Assembly (NCBI GenBank): GCA_041655055.1
Contig: JBBAGE010000013.1
Location: forward strand, 1-26,835
Direction of reading: 5' to 3'
Source: JBBAGE01 sp041655055
Lineage (GTDB): Bacteria; Pseudomonadota; Alphaproteobacteria; Rhodobacterales; Rhodobacteraceae
Length of the DNA: 26,835 nucleotides
The position numbers and the translations under genes were made by a program. Of the stretch, positions 7,102 to 15,354 are shown in pieces. Position 1 is the stretch's first letter. The number at the start of each line of letters is the position of its first letter. The notes beneath the pieces are model-generated. The model made no database searches, had not been told where the DNA came from, and was given only the letters and a program-made list of their open reading frames with translations.

Positions 7102-8220
7102 ATGAAGTTCAGCATCGAACGCGGCGCGCTACTTAGAGCGGTCGGCCAGGCACAATCCGTGGTCGAGCGGCGCAACACCATTCCCATCCTTGCCAATGTG
7201 CTGATCGAGGCCGAAGGCAACGAGATCAGTTTTCGCGCCACCGATCTGGATATCGAGGTGGTGGACCGCGCGCCGGGCCATGTCGAACGCGCCGGCGCCA
7301 CAACGGTTTCGGCAGTGACCTTGCATGAAATCGTGCGCAAATTGCCCGATGGCGCGCTGGTGACGCTAAGCGATGATATGGTTAACGGCCGGCTGAGCGT
7401 CGAGGCCGGGCGGTCGCATTTCTCGCTTGCGACGCTGCCCAAGGAAGATTTCCCGGTCATGGCCTCGTCCGAATATGCGACGAATTTCACGGCCCCTGCG
7501 CCGGTGCTGCGACGGCTGTTCGATAAATCGAAATTCGCGATTTCCACCGAGGAAACGCGCTATTACCTTAACGGTGTCTATCTGCATATTGCCGAAGGCG
7601 AGGGCGGGCGGGTCTTGCGCGCGGTTGCAACCGATGGCCACCGTTTGGCGCGGATCGATGCGCCGATCCCCGATGCGGCCGAAACCATGGCGGGCGTGAT
7701 CGTGCCGCGCAAAACCGTGGGTGAATTGCGCAAATTGCTGGATGATGACGATATGAGCATCGCCGTTTCCGTTTCGGAAACCAAAATCCGCTTTGCCACC
7801 CCCGCAATCACGTTGACATCTAAGGTGATCGACGGCACCTTTCCCGATTACACCCGCGTCATTCCGCAAAACAACACCCGCCGGTTGGAAGTGGACGCCG
7901 CCGAATTTGCTCGCGCCGTGGACCGCGTGGCGACCGTCAGTTCCGAACGCAGCCGGGCGGTCAAGCTGGCGCTTGACGAAGATCGGCTGGTTTTGTCGGT
8001 CAATTCCCCCGATTCGGGCGCGGCCGAAGAGGAATTGGCCGTAGCTTATGGGGATGAGCGGCTGGAAATCGGATTCAACGCCAAATATCTGTTGGAAATC
8101 GCCAGTCAGGTGGATCGTGAAAATGCGGTTTTCCTGTTCAATTCCTCCGGCGATCCGACGCTTATGCGTGAGGGCAACGATACCAGCGCGGTCTATGTCG
8201 TCATGCCGATGCGGGTGTGA
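7102..8220 (+). CDS. dnaN: DNA polymerase III beta subunit (sliding clamp)
   Basis: The ring-shaped processivity clamp of DNA polymerase III, which also recruits MutS, Hda and translesion polymerases. The 372 residues cover the three repeated clamp folds. It starts MKFSIERGALLRAVGQAQSVVERRNTIPIL in the family manner (given here only as the first part MKFSIERGALL) and ends V-V-M-P-M-R-V, the conserved C-terminal clamp tail. Internal landmarks are the R-A-T-D-L-D region near 47 and A-T-D-G-H-R-L-A in domain 2. A GAGGA ribosome site precedes ATG 7102 by 5 nt. An 84-bp gap to dnaA contains a small GC hairpin (7031-7046) without a T-tract. It lies 27 bp ahead of recF and is probably co-transcribed. 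Confidence 0.97.
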   Translation: MKFSIERGALLRAVGQAQSVVERRNTIPILANVLIEAEGNEISFRATDLDIEVVDRAPGHVERAGATTVSAVTLHEIVRKLPDGALVTLSDDMVNGRLSVEAGRSHFSLATLPKEDFPVMASSEYATNFTAPAPVLRRLFDKSKFAISTEETRYYLNGVYLHIAEGEGGRVLRAVATDGHRLARIDAPIPDAAETMAGVIVPRKTVGELRKLLDDDDMSIAVSVSETKIRFATPAITLTSKVIDGTFPDYTRVIPQNNTRRLEVDAAEFARAVDRVATVSSERSRAVKLALDEDRLVLSVNSPDSGAAEEELAVAYGDERLEIGFNAKYLLEIASQVDRENAVFLFNSSGDPTLMREGNDTSAVYVVMPMRV

Positions 8221-8247
8221 CGGCCCGCCACGCGCGGGGATAATCCC

Positions 8248-9348
8248 ATGCCCGGGCTTGCGCTGCTCGAACTGCAACTGTCGCATTTTCGCTCGCACAA
8301 AGCGGCGCATATGGTGTTTGATGGGCGTCCGGTGGCCATATTTGGCCCCAATGGCGCGGGCAAGACGAATATACTTGAGGCCGTTTCCCTGCTGTCGCCC
8401 GGCCGTGGCCTGCGCCGCGCCACGGGGGATGAGCTGATCCGCCAGCCCGAGGCTTTGGGCTGGAAAATCCGCGCCATTTTACGCAGTGGCGCGAATCTGC
8501 ATGAAATCGAAACATGGGCCGAACCGGGCGCCAGCCGTCAGGTGCGTATCGATGGCAAGGCTGCAGCGCAGGTCGCGCTGGGGCGGCTTGCGCCGATTCT
8601 GTGGCTGCAGCCTGCGATGGACCGGCTCTGGATCGAGGGGGCGGAAGGGCGGCGGCGATTTCTGGATCGGATGACGCTTAGTTTCACGCCCGGTCATGCG
8701 GATGCGACGCTTGCCTATGACAAGGCGATGCGCGAGCGTAACCGGCTGCTGCGCGATGATATCCGCGATGCGCATTGGTTCGGCGCGGTCGAGGCGCAGA
8801 TGGCGCGCGAAGGCGCGGCGATCATCGCCAACCGGCGCGCGGCGCTTGATCGGGTGATGGCCGCGCAAGAGGACACGCGCTTTCCCGCCGCCGATCTGAC
8901 GATCGATTGGCCCGATGGCGAAGCGCTGCCCGATGATGCCACCGCGCTGACCGATGCATTTGCCGCAGGCCGCAATCGCGACCGCGCCGCCGGGCGCACG
9001 CTGAGCGGGCCGCATCGCGCCGATCTGGGGGCCATCTATGCCGCCAAGAACATCGCCGCGCGACAATGTTCCACCGGCGAGCAAAAGGCCCTGCTGATTT
9101 CCGTCGTGCTGGCCAATGCCCGGGCGCTTGCGCATGGCATTGGCGCGCCGCCGATTTTGTTGCTCGATGAAGTGGCCGCCCATCTGGATACGGGGCGGCG
9201 CGCGGCGCTTTTCGATGAAATCTGCGCGCTTGGGGCGCAGGCCTGGATGACCGGCACCGGCCCCGAATTATTCGCGGAACTGGGGGCGCGCGCGATGCGC
9301 TTTGCGGTGCACGATGCCGGCGGCACGTCGCGGATTAACGCGGCGTGA
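8248..9348 (+). CDS. recF: DNA replication and repair protein RecF
   Basis: RecF is an SMC-like ABC ATPase that binds gapped DNA with RecO/RecR and promotes RecA loading during gap repair and fork restart. It has 366 residues, the family length. Walker A is FGPNGAGKTN (32-41, K39). The ABC signature region is LSGPHRADL (from 252) with the C-S-T-G-E-Q-K motif after it. Walker B is ILLLDEVAAHLD with D307 and E308. It lies 27 bp downstream of dnaN, the classical dnaN-recF-gyrB order. The last residues are followed by a separate promoter for gyrB. Confidence 0.96.
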   Translation: MPGLALLELQLSHFRSHKAAHMVFDGRPVAIFGPNGAGKTNILEAVSLLSPGRGLRRATGDELIRQPEALGWKIRAILRSGANLHEIETWAEPGASRQVRIDGKAAAQVALGRLAPILWLQPAMDRLWIEGAEGRRRFLDRMTLSFTPGHADATLAYDKAMRERNRLLRDDIRDAHWFGAVEAQMAREGAAIIANRRAALDRVMAAQEDTRFPAADLTIDWPDGEALPDDATALTDAFAAGRNRDRAAGRTLSGPHRADLGAIYAAKNIAARQCSTGEQKALLISVVLANARALAHGIGAPPILLLDEVAAHLDTGRRAALFDEICALGAQAWMTGTGPELFAELGARAMRFAVHDAGGTSRINAA

Positions 9349-9364
9349 ATCTGGCCGCTGGCAC

Positions 9365-9393
9365 GTGACATCCGCCCAGAAAACCCGTATAAA
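9365..9393 (+). promoter_or_regulatory. Predicted sigma-70 promoter of gyrB
   Basis: GTGACA (9365-9370), exactly 17 nt, then TATAAA (9388-9393), in the 73-bp recF-gyrB gap. The TATAAA hexamer and AT-rich flank stand out in this GC-rich sequence. Transcription would start near 9400, about 22 nt before the gyrB ATG. AAGGA at 9409-9413 is the ribosome binding site. Confidence 0.65.
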
Positions 9394-9421
9394 ATCAGAT
9401 AAATAACCAAGGATTGCATGA

Positions 9422-11842
9422 ATGTCGGATACTGCGCAGCCCGCCGCCGAATATGGCGCCGATTCCATCAAGGTTCTCAAGGGGTTGGAGGCCGTTCGCA
9501 AGCGCCCGGGCATGTATATCGGCGATACGGATGACGGATCGGGCCTGCACCATATGGTCTATGAGGTGGTCGATAACGGCATCGACGAGGCGCTGGCCGG
9601 TCATGCCGATGCCGTGACCGTGACGATCCATGCCGATAGCTCTGTTTCGGTGCATGACAACGGGCGCGGGATTCCGGTCGGCATCCACGAAGGCGAGGGC
9701 GTTTCCGCCGCCGAGGTTATCATGACCCAGCTTCACGCCGGCGGCAAATTCGACAGCAATTCCTATAAGGTGTCGGGCGGTTTGCACGGGGTGGGGGTGT
9801 CGGTTGTCAACGCGCTGTCGGTCTGGCTGGAACTGCGGATCTGGCGCGATGGCAAGGAACATTACGTCCGTTTTGAACATGGCGAAACGGTCGAACATCT
9901 GCGCGTCGTGGGTGATGCCGATGGCCGCAAGGGGACCGAGGTGCGGTTTCTGGCCTCGACCGGCACGTTTTCCAACCTTGATTACAGCTTTGACACGCTG
10001 GAAAAACGCCTGCGCGAATTGGCGTTTTTGAATTCCGGCGTGCGGATCATTCTGCGCGACGAACGCCCGGTCGAGACGCTGGAAAGCGTGCTCTATTACG
10101 ATGGCGGCGCGAAGGAATTCGTCCGCTATCTGGACCGGTCGAAAACACCGCTGCTGTCCGAGCCGATCTATATCCACGGCGAACGCGACGATGTGATCGT
10201 CGAAGTCGCGATGTGGTGGAATGACAGCTATCATGAAACGGTGCTGCCATTTACCAACAATATTCCCCAACGCGACGGCGGCACACATATGGCGGGCTTT
10301 CGCGGCGCGCTGACGCGTTCGATTAACAGCTATGCGCAAACCTCGGGCGTCGTGAAAAAGGAAAAAGTAACCTTTACCGGCGAAGATGCCCGCGAGGGCC
10401 TGACCTGTGTGCTGTCGGTCAAGGTGCCGGATCCGAAATTTTCCAGCCAGACCAAAGACAAGCTGGTCTCATCCGAGGTGCGGCCCGCGGTTGAAAGCCT
10501 TGTGAACGAAAAACTCGGCGAATGGCTTGAGGAAAACCCTGCGCAGGCGAAAATCATCATGGAAAAGGTCGCCACCGCTGCGCTGGCGCGCGAGGCCGCG
10601 CGCAAGGCCCGCGAAATTGTCCAAGGCGGCAAAAACAAGTTCGACGTGGCCAATCTGCCCGGAAAACTGGCCGATTGTCAGGAAAAAGACCCCGCGCTGG
10701 CCGAAGTTTTCATCGTCGAGGGTGATTCCGCGGGTGGTTCGGCCAAACAGGGGCGCGATCGGAAAAATCAGGCGATTCTGCCGCTGCGGGGTAAAATCCT
10801 GAACGTGGAACGGGTGCGGATGGATCGGATGCTGTCGTCCGATTCGATTGGCACGCTGATTACCGCGCTTGGCACCGGGATCGGCACGGATTATTTCGAT
10901 ATCGAGAAATTGCGCTATCACAAGGTGGTCATCATGACCGACGCCGATGTGGATGGGGCGCATATTCGCACGCTGCTGCTGACGTTTTTCTATCGCCAGA
11001 TGCCGGAGCTGATCGAACGTGGTTACCTCTATATTGCGCAGCCGCCGCTTTACAAAGTGACGCGGGGCCGGTCCGAGGTCTACCTCAAAGACGAAGCCGC
11101 GCTTGAAGATTACCTGATCCAGATGGGAATCGACGGCACGGTTCTGCGCCTGCCTACGGGCGAAGAAATCGCCGGTGCCGATCTGCTGCGCGTGGTCGAA
11201 GGGGCGCGGCAATTCCGCCGCGTGCTCGATGCCTTTCCGACGCATTATCCGCGCCATATTCTGGAACAGGCCGCGCTTGCGGGTGCTTTTGACGCCGGGC
11301 GCGCCGATAGCGATCTACAAGATGTTGCGGATCAGGTGGCCAAACGGCTGGATCTTGTGGCCGCCGAATATGAACGCGGCTGGCAAGGGCGCGTGACGCA
11401 GGATCACGGTATCCGGCTCGCGCGCGTGCTGCGCGGGGTCGAAGAAATTCGCACGCTGGATGGCGCCGTGCTGCGTTCGGGCGAGGCGCGGCGTTTGTCG
11501 GAAATTTCCAAACAAACCCGCAGCAATTTTAGCGAACCCGGCGATCTGGTGCGCCGCGACCGTGCGCAGCGGGTGCATGGCCCGATCGAACTGCTCGAAG
11601 CCGTGTTGAAAGAGGGCGAAAAGGGCCTCAGTCTGCAGCGCTACAAGGGTTTGGGCGAAATGAACCCCAGCCAGTTGTGGGAAACCACGCTTGATCCCGA
11701 AGCCCGCACCCTGTTGCAGGTCAAGATCGACAATATCGCCGAGGCGGACGATCTGTTTACCAAGCTGATGGGCGATGTGGTCGAACCGCGGCGCGAATTC
11801 ATCCAGCAAAACGCGCTGAGCGTCGAGCATCTGGATTTCTAA
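9422..11842 (+). CDS. gyrB: DNA gyrase subunit B
   Basis: The ATPase subunit of type IIA topoisomerase, which with GyrA introduces negative supercoils. It has 806 residues, the normal length. The GHKL ATPase has E48-V-V-D-N52 in EVVDNGIDEALAG, then G-R-G-I-P and G-G-L-H-G-V-G-V-S-V-V-N-A. The TOPRIM domain has EGDSAGG starting at E433, PLRGKILNVE, and the metal motif D507-A-D509-V-D511-GAH. The GyrA-contacting C-terminal signature is QRYKGLGEMNP from Q739. Position and sequence favour gyrB over parE. ATG 9422 has AAGGA 8 nt upstream; an overlapping ATG at 9418 is in another frame. It has its own promoter and converges on trhO with a 9-bp gap. Confidence 0.98.
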   Translation: MSDTAQPAAEYGADSIKVLKGLEAVRKRPGMYIGDTDDGSGLHHMVYEVVDNGIDEALAGHADAVTVTIHADSSVSVHDNGRGIPVGIHEGEGVSAAEVIMTQLHAGGKFDSNSYKVSGGLHGVGVSVVNALSVWLELRIWRDGKEHYVRFEHGETVEHLRVVGDADGRKGTEVRFLASTGTFSNLDYSFDTLEKRLRELAFLNSGVRIILRDERPVETLESVLYYDGGAKEFVRYLDRSKTPLLSEPIYIHGERDDVIVEVAMWWNDSYHETVLPFTNNIPQRDGGTHMAGFRGALTRSINSYAQTSGVVKKEKVTFTGEDAREGLTCVLSVKVPDPKFSSQTKDKLVSSEVRPAVESLVNEKLGEWLEENPAQAKIIMEKVATAALAREAARKAREIVQGGKNKFDVANLPGKLADCQEKDPALAEVFIVEGDSAGGSAKQGRDRKNQAILPLRGKILNVERVRMDRMLSSDSIGTLITALGTGIGTDYFDIEKLRYHKVVIMTDADVDGAHIRTLLLTFFYRQMPELIERGYLYIAQPPLYKVTRGRSEVYLKDEAALEDYLIQMGIDGTVLRLPTGEEIAGADLLRVVEGARQFRRVLDAFPTHYPRHILEQAALAGAFDAGRADSDLQDVADQVAKRLDLVAAEYERGWQGRVTQDHGIRLARVLRGVEEIRTLDGAVLRSGEARRLSEISKQTRSNFSEPGDLVRRDRAQRVHGPIELLEAVLKEGEKGLSLQRYKGLGEMNPSQLWETTLDPEARTLLQVKIDNIAEADDLFTKLMGDVVEPRREFIQQNALSVEHLDF

Positions 11843-11851
11843 GGCGGCGCG

Positions 11852-12760
11852 CTAGTCGCGCGGCCCCAGATGCTTTTCGCCCCGGGTTTTGGCCAGCGCG
11901 ATCTGGCGCTGGCGTTCGCGAAACCGCGCACGGCGGGTCTCGTCATGTTCGCCGTGGCATTGGTGGCAGCTTACGCCTTGTTCATATTCCGGGCGGGTCA
12001 TATCGGCGGGCAACAGCGGCCTGCGGCAAGCATGGCACAGCTCATGCGGCCCTTCGGCCAGCCCGTGACCCACGGAAACCCGACCATCGAACACGAAACA
12101 TTCGCCATCCCACATGCTTTGCTGGGCGGGCACCTGTTCGAGATATTTCAGGATGCCGCCGCGCAGGTGATAGACATCCTCAACCCCCTGACCCAGCAGG
12201 TAATTCGTGCTTTTTTCGCAGCGGATGCCGCCGGTGCAGAACATCGCGACGCGCTTGTTGTGAAAGCGGTCCTTGTTGGCCTCCCACCAGGCGGGGAATT
12301 CACCAAAAGCGCGGGTTTGCGGATCAATCGCGCCCTGAAACGTGCCGATTGCGACCTCATAATCGTTGCGGGTATCGATCACGACCACATCATCGGCGGC
12401 GATCAGCGCGTTCCATTCGGCGGGTTCGACATAATGCCCCACCCGCGCGCGCGGATCGACATCGGGCTGGCCCATCGTGACGATTTCGCGTTTCAGCCGC
12501 ACTTTCATCCGGCCAAAGGGGGGATCGTCGGCTTGGCTTTCCTTCCAATCCAGATCGGCGCAGCCGGGCAGGGAGCGGATATGGGCCAGCATGGCATCGA
12601 TCCCCGCGCGCGAACCGGCAATCGTGCCGTTGATCCCTTCGCGGGCCAGCAAAAGCGATCCGGTGATGCCATGCGCGCGCGCGTGCGCCAACAAAGGGCC
12701 ACGCAGCGCGGCAGGGTCATCGAACCGGGTGAAATGATAGAGTGCGGCAATGGTAAACAT
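11852..12760 (-). CDS. trhO: tRNA uridine(34) hydroxylase TrhO (rhodanese family, YceA)
   Basis: TrhO makes 5-hydroxyuridine at the wobble base U34 of tRNAs using O2, the first step to cmo5U or mo5U type modification. The 302-residue product has the YceA N-terminal domain (FTIAALYHFTRF start) and a rhodanese domain with V-V-V-I-D-T-R-N-D-Y-E (126-135). The active-site loop is FCTGGIRCEKS, with C175 and C181. The C-terminus has a two-pair cysteine cluster C242-x2-C245 ... C265-x2-C268 that could bind zinc. ATG 12760 is chosen because it gives the canonical MFTIAALYHF; an upstream ATG at 12850 adds 30 unrelated residues and runs into the pncA promoter region. It is divergent from pncA and convergent with gyrB. 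Confidence 0.92.
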   Translation of the reverse strand: MFTIAALYHFTRFDDPAALRGPLLAHARAHGITGSLLLAREGINGTIAGSRAGIDAMLAHIRSLPGCADLDWKESQADDPPFGRMKVRLKREIVTMGQPDVDPRARVGHYVEPAEWNALIAADDVVVIDTRNDYEVAIGTFQGAIDPQTRAFGEFPAWWEANKDRFHNKRVAMFCTGGIRCEKSTNYLLGQGVEDVYHLRGGILKYLEQVPAQQSMWDGECFVFDGRVSVGHGLAEGPHELCHACRRPLLPADMTRPEYEQGVSCHQCHGEHDETRRARFRERQRQIALAKTRGEKHLGPRD

Positions 12761-12862
12761 GCCGCCCAATACGCGCGAATCACATCGCCCCGCAAGGGCG
12801 CGGCTTGACCCATGGCGGGGCCTTCCATTACCCATAATGGGCACCCTCAAAAGGATTTTTCC
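12761..12862. promoter_or_regulatory. Divergent trhO/pncA control region with a dyad
   Basis: The 102-bp gap contains TTGACC (12805-12810) as a possible -35 for pncA and a perfect inverted repeat CCATTA-CCCA-TAATGG (12825-12840), 10 bp before the AAGGA ribosome site (12851-12855) of pncA. The dyad could be an operator or an mRNA hairpin. I cannot assign a regulator. Confidence 0.35.
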
Positions 12863-13468
12863 ATGTATCCGGCCTCAACTGCCCTGCTTGTCATTGATAT
12901 TCAGAATGATTTCTGCCCCGGCGGCGCGCTGGCCGTGGCGGGCGGGGATGATATCGTGCGGCCGATTTCCGCGCTGATGAATGATTTCCAAAGCGTGATC
13001 CTGACGCAAGATTGGCACCCGGCCGATCATCTTTCCTTTGCGGATCAACATGATGGAGCCCAGCCCTTTTCCCAGATCATGATGCCCTATGGCGCGCAGG
13101 TTCTGTGGCCCAGCCATTGCGTTCAGGGTACGCATGGCGCGGATTTCCACACTGATCTGAACACGAATCCCGCCGATCTGATCATCCGTAAGGGGTTTCG
13201 CCGCACGATCGATAGTTATTCGGCGTTTTATGAAAATGATCGCAGCACGCCCACCGGGCTGGATGGTTATCTGCGCAGCCGGGGCATCACCTCGCTGGTT
13301 CTGGTCGGGCTTGCGACCGATTTTTGCGTGCATTATTCGGCGCTTGATGCGATCCGGCTGGGGTTTGATGTGGAATTGCGCACCGATCTTTGCCGCGCGA
13401 TCGATATCGAAGGCTCGCTTGCCCAGGCGATGGATGCGATGCGCGCCGCCGGCGTGCGGATGGTGTGA
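12863..13468 (+). CDS. pncA: Nicotinamidase
   Basis: PncA hydrolyses nicotinamide to nicotinate and ammonia, the first step of NAD salvage (isochorismatase-like hydrolase fold). The 201-residue protein shows the catalytic triad D12 (VIDIQNDF), K110 (IIRKGF) and C155 (ATDFCVHY). The metal site is D50, H52, H56 (T-Q-D-W-H-P-A-D-H) and H85. ATG 12863 follows AAGGA by 7 nt and gives the family N-terminus; the frame is open back to 12812 but that extension lies in the promoter region. It is followed 6 nt later by pncB, so substrate and product pass directly to the next enzyme in a two-gene operon. Confidence 0.95.
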   Translation: MYPASTALLVIDIQNDFCPGGALAVAGGDDIVRPISALMNDFQSVILTQDWHPADHLSFADQHDGAQPFSQIMMPYGAQVLWPSHCVQGTHGADFHTDLNTNPADLIIRKGFRRTIDSYSAFYENDRSTPTGLDGYLRSRGITSLVLVGLATDFCVHYSALDAIRLGFDVELRTDLCRAIDIEGSLAQAMDAMRAAGVRMV

Positions 13469-13474
13469 TCGCAT

Positions 13475-14767
13475 ATGGCCGATATTGCGACCCGCGTTTA
13501 CAATCATAAATGGCAGATTGATCCGATCATCCGGTCATTGATCGACACGGATTTCTATAAATTGCTGATGTGTCAATCGATCCTGCGCAATAGCCCCGAT
13601 ACGCAGGTGTGTTTTTCGCTGATCAATCGCAGCCTGACGGTGCCGCTCGCCGATATGATCGACGAAGGTGAATTGCGTGAACAACTGGATCATGTGCGCA
13701 CATTGTCGTTAACGCGCGGTGAAAGCACATGGCTGCGCGGCAATATGTTTTACGGTAAACGCCAGATGTTCAGCCCCGAATTCATGGGCTGGTTCGAAGG
13801 GCTGCGCCTGCCGCCCTATCATCTGGAACGCCGCGGCAGCCAATATGAATTGACCTTCGAAGGCAACTGGCCCGAGGTCATGCTGTGGGAGGTTCCGGCG
13901 CTGGCCATCTTGATGGAATTGCGCGGCCGCGCCGTGCTGCATCAGATGGGGCGCTTTGAGCTACAGGTGCTTTATGCCCGCGCGATGACGAAACTCTGGT
14001 CGAAAATCGAAGAATTGCGCGCCCTTCCGGGGCTGAGCATCGCCGATTTCGGCACAAGGCGGCGCCATTCCTTTTTGTGGCAGGATTGGGCCGTGCAAGC
14101 GATGATCGAGGGGCTAGGGCCAAAGTTTACCGGCACGTCAAATTGCCTGATCGCCATGCGCCGCGATATCGAGGCCATCGGCACCAATGCCCATGAATTG
14201 CCCATGATCCGCGCTGCGCTGACCGATAATGACGATGCGCTGCGCGCCGCGCCCTATCAGGTGCTGGCCGATTGGCAGGAAGAACATTCGGGCAATCTGC
14301 GCATCATCCTGCCCGATACCTATGGAACCGAAGGCTTTTTGCGCAATGCCCCCGATTGGCTGGCCGGCTGGACGGGAATGCGCATCGATTCCGGCGATCC
14401 CGCCACCGGCGCGGAACTGGCGATCCGATGGTGGCAGGAACGGGGCGAAGATCCGCGTGGCAAGCTGGTGATTTTCTCGGACGGGTTGGATACCGACACG
14501 ATCGTGGCCCTGCATCGGCAATTCAGCGGGCGGGTGCGGGTATCCTTTGGTTGGGGCACGTTGCTGACGAATGATTTCCGCGGGCTTGTGCCGGGGGATC
14601 GGCTGGCGCCGTTTTCGCTGGTCTGCAAGGCGGTGAGCGCGAATGGCCGACCCACGGTGAAACTGTCGGATAACCCGAACAAGGCCACGGGCCCTGCCGA
14701 TGAAATTGCGCGTTATCGGCGGGTGTTTGGCACCGGCGCGCAGGCGGCACAAGATGTGATCGTGTGA
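13475..14767 (+). CDS. pncB: Nicotinate phosphoribosyltransferase
   Basis: PncB joins nicotinate to PRPP with ATP hydrolysis, forming nicotinate mononucleotide, the second step of the Preiss-Handler pathway. It has 430 residues, close to proteobacterial PncB. Landmarks are SLIDTDFYKLLM near the N-terminus, R-R-R-H-S-F and G-T-S-N-C in the middle, the I-D-S-G-D-P phosphate/PRPP site, F-S-D-G-L-D, and F-G-W-G-T-L-L-T-N-D-F near the C-terminus. It begins 6 nt after the pncA stop and is surely co-transcribed with it. Its stop codon abuts the arfB stop on the other strand with no intervening base. Confidence 0.96.
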   Translation: MADIATRVYNHKWQIDPIIRSLIDTDFYKLLMCQSILRNSPDTQVCFSLINRSLTVPLADMIDEGELREQLDHVRTLSLTRGESTWLRGNMFYGKRQMFSPEFMGWFEGLRLPPYHLERRGSQYELTFEGNWPEVMLWEVPALAILMELRGRAVLHQMGRFELQVLYARAMTKLWSKIEELRALPGLSIADFGTRRRHSFLWQDWAVQAMIEGLGPKFTGTSNCLIAMRRDIEAIGTNAHELPMIRAALTDNDDALRAAPYQVLADWQEEHSGNLRIILPDTYGTEGFLRNAPDWLAGWTGMRIDSGDPATGAELAIRWWQERGEDPRGKLVIFSDGLDTDTIVALHRQFSGRVRVSFGWGTLLTNDFRGLVPGDRLAPFSLVCKAVSANGRPTVKLSDNPNKATGPADEIARYRRVFGTGAQAAQDVIV

Positions 14768-15184
14768 TCATTCATTACTGACAGAACCGCGCAAAGCCTT
14801 GATTTCGCTGCGCTGTTTCTTGGCCTTGATGCGGCGCAGCTTGCTGCCCAGCGTGGGTTTGGTGGCGATCCGCCGCTTGGGTGCAATGGTTGCGGCGGCC
14901 ACCAGCGCCGCCAGCCGGTCGCGCGCGATTTCGCGGTTGCGGGCCTGGCTGCGGGTGTCATCGACATGGATCACAACCGCGCCATCCTTGGTCCAGCGCC
15001 GCCCGGCCAGGCCGCGAAGCCGGCGTTTGACCGCATCGGGCAGCGACGGCGAACGCTCGGCCTCAAACCGCAATTCGACGGCGGTAGAGACTTTGTTCAC
15101 ATTCTGCCCCCCGGGGCCGGATGCGCGGCTGAATTGCTCGGTCAATTCCCAATCTTGCAGGGTGATCTGGTCGTTGATGCGCAT
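14768..15184 (-). CDS. arfB: Alternative ribosome-rescue factor ArfB (YaeJ-type peptidyl-tRNA hydrolase)
   Basis: ArfB binds ribosomes stalled without a stop codon and releases the nascent chain, backing up tmRNA. The 138-residue protein has the release-factor loop SGPGGQNVNKVST with G25-G26-Q27, and the lysine/arginine-rich C-terminal tail (KLRRIKAKKQR) that enters the empty mRNA channel. Length and tail distinguish it from RF1/RF2. ATG 15184 is chosen because it gives MRINDQITL and has AAAGG 6 nt upstream; the frame is open to 15268, but that extension would read through an intrinsic terminator hairpin. Only about 20 nt separate that terminator from the start codon, leaving no space for a separate promoter, so expression probably depends on read-through (see attenuator). 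Confidence 0.92.
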   Translation of the reverse strand: MRINDQITLQDWELTEQFSRASGPGGQNVNKVSTAVELRFEAERSPSLPDAVKRRLRGLAGRRWTKDGAVVIHVDDTRSQARNREIARDRLAALVAAATIAPKRRIATKPTLGSKLRRIKAKKQRSEIKALRGSVSNE

Positions 15185-15204
15185 AGCGGCCTTTGATGAC
15201 AGAC

Positions 15205-15232
15205 GAAAAGGGCTGCCAGTGTGGCAGCCCTT
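15205..15232 (-). terminator. Intrinsic terminator/attenuator just upstream of arfB
   Basis: On the minus strand an 11-bp perfect stem AAGGGCTGCCA / TGGCAGCCCTT (15232-15222 with 15218-15208) with a CAC loop is followed by TTTTCG. The T-tract is on the minus side only, so it acts on leftward transcripts coming from yhhQ or from the promoter at 15412. The arfB ATG lies about 20 nt beyond. Confidence 0.8.
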
Positions 15233-15297
15233 CGAGATCGTGGAAGATGGGCCAGTTAGGTCGCCCAATCAGGGATGTTCTGCCTTAGGGGCTGCCC

Positions 15298-15354
15298 TCA
15301 GGCAACGGCCTCCCCGACTGTCCCGACTCCGATTTCCAATACCACTCTAGACAC
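15298..15354 (-). CDS. 18-residue leader peptide ORF with hyper-extended Shine-Dalgarno
   Basis: GTG at 15354-15352 opens an 18-codon frame, MSRVVLEIGVGTVGEAVA, ending with TGA at 15300-15298. The ribosome site is GAAAGGAGGTGGTCC directly upstream, with GGAGG 7 nt from the GTG, the strongest in the window. The peptide is rich in Val and Gly, with no signal sequence or domain. Codon use is unlike the neighbours: AGA, GTA, TTG, GGA, GGG and ACA are all infrequent in this GC-rich window, while the last codons GTTGCC form one arm of a hairpin around the stop. It lies between yhhQ and arfB and is too short for routine gene calling. A leader-peptide role is inferred from position and RNA pairings; the alternative is that only the RNA matters. 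Confidence 0.5.
   Translation of the reverse strand: MSRVVLEIGVGTVGEAVA

Noticed and set aside
15185..15268. N-terminal extension of ArfB to 15268
   Set aside because: It would translate through a perfect intrinsic terminator hairpin; ATG 15184 has a good ribosome site and the family start.
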